DNA of 64,000 nt from Yoonia sp. (GTDB lineage Bacteria > Pseudomonadota > Alphaproteobacteria > Rhodobacterales > Rhodobacteraceae): the NCBI RefSeq assembly GCF_014859355.1, contig NZ_JACUUJ010000005.1, positions 1 through 64,000 on the forward strand, in the 5' to 3' direction. Shown piece by piece: positions 26,084 to 33,257 of this stretch. The position numbers were made by a program, and so were the translations under genes. Below the pieces are notes generated by a model, which made no database searches, was not told the origin of the DNA, and was given only the letters and a program-made list of their open reading frames with translations. Each line of letters begins with the position of its first letter. Position 1 is the stretch's first letter.

Positions 26084-26454
26084 GCGTTGTCTGGCAAGGG
26101 TGGGTGGCGGGTGACAAAGTGGCCTTTGATCGTGTCGGGCCAGTCCCGATAGGGCACACGGCCAGTGTCGCTTTCTGCGTGGGCCTTGGCGTAAGCAACA
26201 ATGCCTGCCGCGGCTTCAGCAGTCGGAGAAAATGCCCCCAATGTGTAATTCAGCTTGCCGGGGCCTTGAATGGCAACATTGCAGGCGCCGGTGCAGCCCA
26301 TCAGGCAGGACACCCGGCGGGTTTTGACCCGAACCAGCCCTGCCGCTTCTGTCTCGATCAATGCGGCAAGCGTTTCGCCATCGGTGGTGCCCATGTTGCC
26401 AGTTTCCCACCCTTCGCGCTTGCAGGTGTCGCAGACCGTGATCCAAGTTGTCAT
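26080..26454 (-). CDS. DUF1636 putative metal- or Fe-S-binding protein
   Basis: A 124-residue protein with five cysteines: C8 and C11 (VCDTCKREG), then C50, C54 and C58 (SCLMGCTGACNVAIQG). The spacing resembles a thioredoxin-like 2Fe-2S ferredoxin. DUF1636 proteins repeatedly sit in cobalamin clusters but have no settled role; a redox or cobalt-handling function is inferred. It heads the unit with cobC and cobD. No cobalamin riboswitch was recognised in the 197 bp upstream. Confidence 0.8.
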   Translation of the reverse strand: MTTWITVCDTCKREGWETGNMGTTDGETLAALIETEAAGLVRVKTRRVSCLMGCTGACNVAIQGPGKLNYTLGAFSPTAEAAAGIVAYAKAHAESDTGRVPYRDWPDTIKGHFVTRHPPLPDNA

Positions 26455-26651
26455 TTTTATGTCCGTTGTTTTTGTCGTATATCAAGCGAATTATCGCCGG
26501 TTTCACAAGACCGCACGGGTTAACCTGTCCTTTAGCGCAGTCATGAGGGTCGCATTAACCTTTCATTAAGAATTTCGGCGGACGTGTAGTCGCAACAGAA
26601 AATTTAAAATGAATTTTTTTGCTGATATATTTACCTGACAAGGAAAATTCC

Positions 26652-27050
26652 ATGCGCGTGCTGATCGTTCAGAGCAAGCAAAATCTGGGGGGGCTGTGGA
26701 TGCGGCACCTTGAACGCTTGGGGGCACATGTCATACATGCGCTGACCGGCGCAGAGGCGCTCGTTTGTCTTGAAAAAATGGCGTTCGATGTCATCGTTCT
26801 GGATATTGTCCTGAGCCAGGGCAGCGCCATAGCCGTGGCCGATATGGCAGAATTTCGCCAGCCGCAGGCCAATATTATCTTTGTCACCGATACGACATTC
26901 TTTTCTGACGGTTCAATCTTTCAGCACTGTTCCAACGCACGCGCCTTTCTCAAAAGCGCGACGCCGCCAAATGATCTGGCGGCGATCGTGCAACATTACG
27001 GCAGCACTAGCCACGACCGTGCGGCGCAGACAGGTCGATCTGCGGATTGA
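26652..27050 (+). CDS. Stand-alone receiver-domain protein (partly degenerate)
   Basis: A 132-residue protein with the CheY-like fold: MRVLIVQSKQNLGG, FDVIVLDIVLSQG containing the likely phospho-acceptor aspartate, IIFVTD and a lysine in AFLKSATPP. The paired acidic residues that normally hold Mg at the end of the first strand are replaced by QSK, so phosphorylation may be altered. No output domain and no nearby kinase. The ATG at 26652 follows AAGGA. Its 3' end overlaps the convergent GST gene by 44 bp. Confidence 0.75.
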   Translation: MRVLIVQSKQNLGGLWMRHLERLGAHVIHALTGAEALVCLEKMAFDVIVLDIVLSQGSAIAVADMAEFRQPQANIIFVTDTTFFSDGSIFQHCSNARAFLKSATPPNDLAAIVQHYGSTSHDRAAQTGRSAD

Positions 27051-27981
27051 TCGGGATGATCCGGTGCGGATTGATCGTATCGTGGCTGTAATGGTAATGC
27101 CGGACGATGTGATCCATGTTCACTGTCTCCGCAACACCGGGCCATTGATACAACTCGCGCGTGAACCCCATCAGGTTGGGATAATCTGCAATCCGCTTGC
27201 GGTTACATTTGAAATGCAGGTGATACACCTGATCGAAACGGATCAGTGTTGTCCAAAGCCGCCAGTCGGCTTCGGTTATTTTGTCACCCATCAGATAGCG
27301 GTTCTGGCCCAGCCGGTCTTCCAACCAATCAAGTGTTTCGAACAACGGATAAACGGCATCTTCATAGGCGGATTGTGTGGTGGCAAAGCCTGACTTGTAG
27401 ACGCCGTTATTCACTGTGTCATAAATCCGGTCATTCACCGGCGCGATGGCATCGCGCAGGTCTTTGGGCCAGTAATCATCGGTATTGCCGGTGATGCCGT
27501 CGAACGCGGAATTGAACATCCGGATGATTTCCGACGATTCGTTTGATACGATGCTGTCGGTTTGCTTGTCCCACAAAATAGGCACCGTCACCCGCCCCGA
27601 GATTTTGGGATCGGCACGCAGATAGATATCCCGCAAGAACGGCACCCTGAACAGCGTATCGCCCGTGGCCCCTTTGTCATCGGTTTCAAACGTCCAGCCG
27701 TCTGACAACATGTCAGGATGCACGGCTGACACGCTGATCTGATCCGTCAATCCTTTGATGGCCCGAAAAATCAGGGTCCGATGGGCCCAAGGGCAAGCGT
27801 AAGAGACATAAAGATGATAGCGCCCTGATTCAGCCTTGAACCCGCCTTCACCTGATGCACCAGCGGACCCGTCAGCGGTGACCCAGTTGCGGAATTTCGC
27901 GGTAGAGCGGACAAATTTGCCCCCCGATTTTTTTGTGTCATACCATGTGTCGTTCCAGACGCCGTCAACAAGTTGGCCCAT
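27007..27981 (-). CDS. Glutathionyl-hydroquinone reductase (Xi-class GST, YqjG/EcM4 family)
   Basis: A 324-residue glutathione transferase homologue with the catalytic cysteine in SYACPWAHRTLIFR (C63), VPILWDKQTDSIVSNES binding the gamma-glutamyl part, and a C-terminal helical domain (EADWRLWTTLIRFDQVYHLHFKCN in family position). These enzymes reduce glutathionyl-hydroquinones and related adducts in the cytoplasm. The ATG at 27981 has GGAG upstream; the longer open frame to 28209 is unsupported. Confidence 0.92.
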   Translation of the reverse strand: MGQLVDGVWNDTWYDTKKSGGKFVRSTAKFRNWVTADGSAGASGEGGFKAESGRYHLYVSYACPWAHRTLIFRAIKGLTDQISVSAVHPDMLSDGWTFETDDKGATGDTLFRVPFLRDIYLRADPKISGRVTVPILWDKQTDSIVSNESSEIIRMFNSAFDGITGNTDDYWPKDLRDAIAPVNDRIYDTVNNGVYKSGFATTQSAYEDAVYPLFETLDWLEDRLGQNRYLMGDKITEADWRLWTTLIRFDQVYHLHFKCNRKRIADYPNLMGFTRELYQWPGVAETVNMDHIVRHYHYSHDTINPHRIIPINPQIDLSAPHGRG

Positions 27982-28096
27982 TGCATATCTCCATTCTGCT
28001 TGAAGCAAAGATAAAGCACTACACCAAAGAACGTAACATGCGCTTATGCGAGTTGACCGTGCGTATTCGCACATATCTGGGCGCAGCGTTTTGGCG

Positions 28097-28939
28097 TCAG
28101 TCCTGCAAGCCCGCGTATAGCCGCGCGCGCAGCCCGCTGATTTCCGTATCATTCCAATGCCCGCGCCGCCCGTGATGATCGACAATGATTTCATTGTCGC
28201 GCAGGGCACAGATTGTTTCCGGTTTCGTCAGATCGCCGTCAAATGTCACCAGCACCAGATGCTGGCGGCGCTTGCGTCGGGCCCGGGCCTTGACCCGGTT
28301 CAGTGCTAGGGTCGGCGCCAGAAACTCCATCCTGAACCGGACTGCCAGATCGGTGGGGATCGGGCGGATCAAGTCCTGACAGGACCACCCGATAAAGCGG
28401 TCATCGTTCTGGCGGGCTGCATCATTGTGGTTACCGAATATTGGTGCGTGGCCGCGAAACTTCTGCGTCGGGTTGCCGGGAAAACGGTTACGAAAGGCAA
28501 TGGCAGATGAGTTTCCAGCACCATAAGACCGGCCTCTTGTCAGCCGCCATTTGATCCGTGCCCACAGATTGAACCGCGCCCGAAAAGTCCCCAGCGTCCA
28601 GATCGGCCCGCTGCGTGTCAATGCGGCGAGCTTGCCCAAATCGCCAATGATCGCGCTGTCCAGATCGACATAGACACACGGCGCACCCTCGGGCAGTACG
28701 TCAATGTCGAACATCGAAATCTTGACCGGCAGCCCGCCGGATTTAAACGCAGGTGTGTCGAAGTCGGCAACAATCGGATGCAGGGTCGCGCGCGAATCAA
28801 TCACACGGTTCAGGCGATCCGACAAGACAATGACGCCCCTGATACTGCTTGAATTGGCATAAGCGTCGCGGATAAGGCGGTTGCAGTCGGCGTCACCATA
28901 TTTGTCGCCCCAGACCATCAAAATCAGATACCGGCCCAT
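28097..28939 (-). CDS. Putative glycosyltransferase, orphan
   Basis: A 280-residue protein with a GT-A-like outline: an N-terminal strand MGRYLILMVWGDKYGDADCN, a DxD motif in VYVDLDSAIIGDLG, and GAGNSSAIAFRNRFP. The acceptor and donor are unknown. A basic stretch (KARARRKRRQ) lies near residue 220. It stands alone, divergent from the small membrane gene before cbiX. The Shine-Dalgarno (AGGAG) is rather far, about 12 bases from the ATG. In the 274 bp to the next gene, nothing else was identified. Confidence 0.65.
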   Translation of the reverse strand: MGRYLILMVWGDKYGDADCNRLIRDAYANSSSIRGVIVLSDRLNRVIDSRATLHPIVADFDTPAFKSGGLPVKISMFDIDVLPEGAPCVYVDLDSAIIGDLGKLAALTRSGPIWTLGTFRARFNLWARIKWRLTRGRSYGAGNSSAIAFRNRFPGNPTQKFRGHAPIFGNHNDAARQNDDRFIGWSCQDLIRPIPTDLAVRFRMEFLAPTLALNRVKARARRKRRQHLVLVTFDGDLTKPETICALRDNEIIVDHHGRRGHWNDTEISGLRARLYAGLQD

Positions 28940-29213
28940 CGGGTTGCCGCACTCCTGTTGTGTTGATCAGGCCTTGTGGCACGAAAGAAGGCGCAGAGAC
29001 AATCTGGCTGTTCTGACTGCGGGTTTGTCGCTGATGTGTCGCTTATGGGTTTGCCCTGTTCAGCGCACCGCTTTATAGACGGACGTGACGAAGCCCATGC
29101 AGGGCCAGAACGGTTGGCAGTGCGGCGGTTGACCCACAACGGGGACCAAAACACCACGTCGTCGAAACCCGGGGCACCCGGGCCTCTGGTCATGATGTGA
29201 AACGGAGGATCCG

Positions 29214-29426
29214 ATGCGCATATTTTTTTCCCTATTCCTGAGCGTTGCAGGCTCTGCCGCTGCGGCGCATCCCGGTCATTGGGCCGATGTGGCGGGGCAT
29301 GATCATTGGGTGGCGGGGGCCGCCATCGGGCTTGCCGGTCTGGCTGCGATCTGGGGGGCTTTGAAGGGAAAAAAACCCAAAGATACGCCCGCGCCAGAGG
29401 AAGAGTTGGAAGAGGAAACAGCATGA
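29214..29426 (+). CDS. Small membrane protein (DUF6732-like) leading the cbiX operon
   Basis: A 70-residue protein with a signal peptide-like start (RIFFSLFLSVAGSAAAAHPGHW), a second hydrophobic helix (VAGAAIGLAGLAAIWGALKG) and an acidic tail. GGAGGAT precedes the ATG. Its stop overlaps the cbiX ATG (ATGA). The histidine-rich short periplasmic loop (HPGHWADVAGHDHW) between the two helices could bind a metal, which would suit a place before a cobalt chelatase; that is inference. Confidence 0.7.
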   Translation: MRIFFSLFLSVAGSAAAAHPGHWADVAGHDHWVAGAAIGLAGLAAIWGALKGKKPKDTPAPEEELEEETA

Positions 29427-30619
29427 AAACGGGCGTCATGATTTGCGGCCACGGGTCGCGCAGCCAGTCTGCGGTGGATGAATTTGCAACGCTGGCGGAC
29501 AAACTGCCCGCCTATCTGCCCGATGACTGGCAAACCGAATACGGCTATCTGGAATTTGCCAACCCGGTGATCCGCGACGGGCTGGACAAACTGCGTGCGG
29601 CAGGCTGTGAACGCGTGCTGGCGGTGCCGGGGATGCTCTTTGCGGCGATGCACGCGAAAAACGATATCCCCACCGTGCTCAACACCTACGCCGCCAAACA
29701 CGGGCTGACCGTCAGCTATGGCCGCGAACTGGGCGTGGACCCCAAGATGATCGCCGCCGCCGCCGGGCGCGTGCAAGAGGCCGTGGACCGCGCCAACACC
29801 AAACTAGGCAAGCTGCCGCTGGCAGAAACCTGCCTTGTCGTGATCGGACGCGGCGCATCAGACCCCGACGCCAATGGCAACGTCGCCAAAATCGCGCGGA
29901 TGATTCAGGAAGGCATGGGGTTCGGCTGGTGCGAGGTGGGCTATTCCGGCGTGACCTTCCCGCTGGTTGAACCATGTTTGCAACATGTGGCGCGCCTGCC
30001 CTACAAGCGCGTGATCGTGTTCCCGTATTTCCTGTTTTCGGGCATCCTGATCGACCGGATTTACGGCTTTACCGATCAGGTGGCCGCCCAATACCCCGAT
30101 ATCGATTTTATCAAGGCCGGTTATCTGGGCGATCACCCCAAGGTGCTGGAAACCTTCGCCGAACGGATCATGGAACAAGACAGCGAAACGCCGCCGCCCA
30201 ACTGCGGCATTTGCGGCTATCGCGCGCAGGTGCTGGCGCTGGATGCGGGCGAAACCCGGCGCATCAGCGCCGAGGATCGCGCTCACCCCGCCTTTGGTGT
30301 CGTGCCGCCGCCCACCTGTGTCTTGTGTAAATACCGCGTGCAGGTGCTGGGGTTCGAGGCCGAAGTCGGCGCCGTGCAGGAAAGTCACCATCACCACGTC
30401 GAAGGGCAGGGCGCCAATGCGCCGGGGTCAAACGTGGCCGATTGCGCGCTGTGCGATACATTCTGCACCGGCATGTGCCGTCTGGCAGCACAGGATCAGC
30501 ATGATCACCACCACCACCACCATCACGACCATGATCATGACCACCATCACCATGCACCCTATCCGCACGCCAAGCACCCGCATGGCCCCGAAAGCGCGCG
30601 CAAGACCAAAGTCTCCTGA
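29423..30619 (+). CDS. cbiX: Sirohydrochlorin cobaltochelatase CbiX with Cys-rich and poly-His tail
   Basis: A 398-residue long-form CbiX. The N-terminal MKTGVMICGHGSRS and the second-half GYSGVTFPLVEPCLQHVARLP are the paired chelatase domains. C-terminal CGIC (261-264) and CVLC (299-302) sit in two similar segments (CGYRAQVLALD and CKYRVQVLGFE). CALC-x3-C-x3-C follows (341-352), then a tail of some 18 histidines with aspartates (360-385). It inserts cobalt early, the anaerobic-route strategy. The tail probably stores or delivers metal, and cysteines may hold an Fe-S cluster as in other long CbiX. Confidence 0.92.
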   Translation: MKTGVMICGHGSRSQSAVDEFATLADKLPAYLPDDWQTEYGYLEFANPVIRDGLDKLRAAGCERVLAVPGMLFAAMHAKNDIPTVLNTYAAKHGLTVSYGRELGVDPKMIAAAAGRVQEAVDRANTKLGKLPLAETCLVVIGRGASDPDANGNVAKIARMIQEGMGFGWCEVGYSGVTFPLVEPCLQHVARLPYKRVIVFPYFLFSGILIDRIYGFTDQVAAQYPDIDFIKAGYLGDHPKVLETFAERIMEQDSETPPPNCGICGYRAQVLALDAGETRRISAEDRAHPAFGVVPPPTCVLCKYRVQVLGFEAEVGAVQESHHHHVEGQGANAPGSNVADCALCDTFCTGMCRLAAQDQHDHHHHHHHDHDHDHHHHAPYPHAKHPHGPESARKTKVS

Positions 30620-30620
30620 T

Positions 30621-30652
30621 CTTCATCTTGGCAAAAAAACTCCCGCCGGAGG
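30621..30652 (-). repeat. Repeat unit copy a (inverted): hairpin, T-run, GCCAAGATGAAG
   Basis: Read on the minus strand: CTCCGGCGGGAG, seven T, then GCCAAGATGAAG. It is the same design as copies at 32526, 35062 and 39107 but inverted, and lies between the cbiX stop and the cobH start. Confidence 0.6.
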
Positions 30653-30686
30653 CTCCGCCGCTGGCCACCCACCGAAAGGCCCGCAT

Positions 30687-31322
30687 TTGCGACCCTACGA
30701 AAAAGACCCTCGCAGCATCTATGCCCAGAGCTTTGCGACAGTCAGGGCAGAGGCGCGTCTGGATCGGTTCGCCCCCGATCTGCATCCGTTGATGACGCGG
30801 CTGATCCACGCCAGCGGGATGGTTGAAATCGCGGATCGTCTGGCGGTTTCACCCGGTCTCGTGGTGGCGGGTCACAAGGCGTTGCAATCCGGCGCGCCGA
30901 TCCTGTGCGATTGCGAAATGGTTGGCGCGGGGATCATCCGGCGCTATCTGCCATCCGGTAATGATGTCGTGGTCACGTTGAACGACCCCACCGTGCCGGA
31001 ACTTGCCCGCCAGATCGGGAATACACGATCAGCGGCAGCGGTGGAACTGTGGCGCGATCGGATCGCAGGCGCCGTTGTGGCCATTGGCAATGCCCCAACA
31101 GCATTGTTCCACCTGCTTGAATTGCTTGACGCTGGCTGGCCAAAGCCTGCGGTTATCCTTGGTTTCCCGGTGGGGTTTGTGGGCGCTGCCGAAAGCAAGG
31201 CGGAACTGGCACGCGATCCGCGCGGTTGCGATTTTGTTGCCCTGCGCGGGCGGCGTGGCGGGTCTGCCATGGCTTCGGCTGCTGTCAATGCGCTGGCTGC
31301 GGGGTTGCCCGAAGATGTCTGA
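30687..31322 (+). CDS. cobH: Precorrin-8X methylmutase
   Basis: A 211-residue protein that moves the C-11 methyl to C-12, giving hydrogenobyrinate or its cobalt analogue. Family features: YEKDPRSIYAQSFATVRAEA, LIHASGMVEIADRL with the catalytic histidine, and GFPVGFVGAAESKAEL. The likely start is TTG at 30687 with AAGG upstream, giving an N-terminus that matches the family; an ATG overlapping cbiX would add a tail encoded by the inverted repeat unit. It overlaps cobL by 8 bp. Confidence 0.9.
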   Translation: MRPYEKDPRSIYAQSFATVRAEARLDRFAPDLHPLMTRLIHASGMVEIADRLAVSPGLVVAGHKALQSGAPILCDCEMVGAGIIRRYLPSGNDVVVTLNDPTVPELARQIGNTRSAAAVELWRDRIAGAVVAIGNAPTALFHLLELLDAGWPKPAVILGFPVGFVGAAESKAELARDPRGCDFVALRGRRGGSAMASAAVNALAAGLPEDV

Positions 31323-32517
31323 ACCTTGGTTGCATATCGTCGGGATCGGCGAGGACGGGATGGACGGGCTGCTTCCCGCCACCCGCGCCGTTGTTGCAGC
31401 AGCAGAGGTTATCATCGGCGGCGAGCGGCATCACATGCTTGCCGAAAACCTGACGGCGGAACGTTTGGCATGGCCGCATCCTTTTGATGCGCTGATTGAC
31501 ACGATCAAGGGGCTGCGCGGGCGGCGGGTTGTCGTGCTGGCCACGGGTGATCCGCTGTGGTTTTCGATTGGCGCGCGGATTGGCCGGGCGATCGACCCTG
31601 CCCAGATCATTTACCATCCGCAGCTTTCGGCGTTCCAACTGGCTGCCGCACGCATGGGCTGGTCGCTGCCGGATGTGGAAACGTTAACGGTGCATGGCCG
31701 CCCGGTCGAGCAGATGATCGCCTTTATCCAGCCCGATGTGCGGCTACTGATCCTGACGACCGGGGCGGAAACGCCCGCCCAGATCGCGCGTTTTTTGACG
31801 GAACGCGGTTTCGGGCAATCGCGGATGACCGTGCTGGCCGCGATGGGCGGCAAGGACGAGGCGCGGTTTGATGGCCTGGCGGACAGCTGGGATCAGGTGG
31901 TGCCCGCGTTCAACACGCTTGCCGTGGAATGTGTCGCGGCCCCCGATGCGGCCTTGGTGCCGCGCGTGCCGGGGCTGGCGGATGGTCTGTTCCAGTCCGA
32001 TGGCACGATGACCAAGCAAGAGGTCCGCGCCGTGACGGTGGCCAAGCTGATGCCGATGCGCGGCGCGCTTTTGTGGGATATTGGCTGTGGCTGCGGTTCG
32101 GTGGCCATCGAATGGATGCGCGCGGCCCGCTATGCCCGTGCCGTCGGGATTGAGCCCCGCGCCGACCGCCGTGCGATGGCGGCGGCCAATGCCCTGGCGC
32201 TGGGGGTGCCGAAACTGGAATTGATTGACGGGATGGTGCCCGGTGCGCTGACGGGGTTGGATTCGCCGGATGCGATTTTCATTGGCGGTGGCCTGAGCCG
32301 TGCGACGTTCGTGGCGGCGTGGTCTGCCTTGCGGCCCTTAGGGCGTTTGGTTGCGAACGCAGTGACATTGGAAAGCGAGGCGGAACTGATCGCCCTTCAC
32401 AAGACCTACGGTGGTGATTTGGTGAAACTTTCGGTGCATCGCGCCGAACCTGTGGGCCGCCTGACCGGTTGGCGGCCGATGATGCCGGTCACCCAATGGA
32501 GCCTTGTGAAAAGATGA
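31315..32517 (+). CDS. cobL: Precorrin-6Y C5,15-methyltransferase (decarboxylating), CbiE-CbiT fusion
   Basis: A 400-residue bifunctional enzyme. The N-terminal half is the tetrapyrrole methylase CbiE (HIVGIGEDGMDGL, VVVLATGDPLWFSIG). The C-terminal half is CbiT, with the SAM motif WDIGCGCGSVAIEWMR and a decarboxylase role. It methylates C-5 and C-15 and removes the C-12 acetate carboxyl. It overlaps cobH by 8 bp and cobI by 4 bp (ATGA). Confidence 0.93.
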   Translation: MSEPWLHIVGIGEDGMDGLLPATRAVVAAAEVIIGGERHHMLAENLTAERLAWPHPFDALIDTIKGLRGRRVVVLATGDPLWFSIGARIGRAIDPAQIIYHPQLSAFQLAAARMGWSLPDVETLTVHGRPVEQMIAFIQPDVRLLILTTGAETPAQIARFLTERGFGQSRMTVLAAMGGKDEARFDGLADSWDQVVPAFNTLAVECVAAPDAALVPRVPGLADGLFQSDGTMTKQEVRAVTVAKLMPMRGALLWDIGCGCGSVAIEWMRAARYARAVGIEPRADRRAMAAANALALGVPKLELIDGMVPGALTGLDSPDAIFIGGGLSRATFVAAWSALRPLGRLVANAVTLESEAELIALHKTYGGDLVKLSVHRAEPVGRLTGWRPMMPVTQWSLVKR

Positions 32518-33257
32518 GCCGTCGGACCCTCCGGGGGGAGTTTTCTGGCCAAGATGAAGCAGGGGTGCTTTATGGTGTTGGTCTGGGTCCGGGTGCGCCG
32601 GACCTGATGACCTTGCGCGCGGCGCGTTTGATTGAAGGGGCCGCGGTGATCGCCTATCCGACACTTGCTGGCGGGGCGAGCTTTGCCCGCGCGATTGCGG
32701 CTGATCTGATTGCGCCAGAGGTGCAGGAAATCGTGATGGATGTGCCTATGACCGTTGAACGCGCCCCGGCGCAAGCGGCCTATGATACGGGCGCTGCGAC
32801 AATTGCGGCGGCCTTGGATCAGGGCAAGGATGTTGTGTGCCTGTGCGAGGGTGATCCGTTCTTTTACGGGTCTTTCATGTATCTGTTTGCGCGCCTGTCA
32901 GAGAAATACCGGGTCGAGGTGGTGCCGGGGGTGACATCTGTCACGGCCTGTGCGGCGCGTGCCGGCATGCCGCTGGCCGCGCGCAATGAACGCCTGACCG
33001 TGTTGCCCGGCCCCTTGCCCGAAGCTGAATTGCGCGCGCGGATTGATGGCGCGGAAAGCGTTGTCATCATGAAAGTTGGGCGACATTTGTCCAAGGTTCG
33101 TGCCGTGATTGACGCGCTGGGCCTGACGGCGCAGGCGGTTTATGTTGAACGCGCGACCTTGCCCGACGAGGTTGTGTTGCCGCTGGCGGAAGCGCCGGAA
33201 AAGGCCCCGTATTTTTCAATGATTCTACTGACCAAAGGGGCTGATCCATGGCTGTGA
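32514..33257 (+). CDS. cobI: Precorrin-2 C20-methyltransferase
   Basis: A 247-residue SAM-dependent tetrapyrrole methylase (VLYGVGLGPGAPDLMTLRAA; DVVCLCEGDPFFYGSFMYL; VVPGVTSVTACAARAG). It methylates C-20 of (cobalt-)precorrin-2. The ATG at 32514 overlaps the cobL stop. That start adds 17 residues, most of them encoded by an in-frame copy of the repeat unit, before the conserved domain. A GTG at 32565 would remove them but touches its Shine-Dalgarno directly. It overlaps the next gene by 10 bp. Confidence 0.92.
   Translation: MSRRTLRGEFSGQDEAGVLYGVGLGPGAPDLMTLRAARLIEGAAVIAYPTLAGGASFARAIAADLIAPEVQEIVMDVPMTVERAPAQAAYDTGAATIAAALDQGKDVVCLCEGDPFFYGSFMYLFARLSEKYRVEVVPGVTSVTACAARAGMPLAARNERLTVLPGPLPEAELRARIDGAESVVIMKVGRHLSKVRAVIDALGLTAQAVYVERATLPDEVVLPLAEAPEKAPYFSMILLTKGADPWL
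32526..32565 (+). repeat. Repeat unit copy b, read in frame within cobI
   Basis: CCTCCGGGGGGAG, then TTTTCT, then GGCCAAGATGAAGCAGGGG. It is the same unit as at 35062 and 39107, but the six-T run is interrupted by C. It is open in the cobI frame and encodes TLRGEFSGQDEAG. Confidence 0.7.

Noticed and set aside
26455-26651. Cobalamin riboswitch before the DUF1636-cobC-cobD unit, and likewise before the cbiX operon (28940-29213)
   Set aside because: No B12-box or conserved riboswitch blocks were found in either leader.
28976-29200. Plus-strand open frame of 74 codons between the glycosyltransferase and DUF6732 genes
   Set aside because: No ribosome binding site, unusual composition, and long open frames on the opposite strand at the same place; it looks like a GC-driven open frame.
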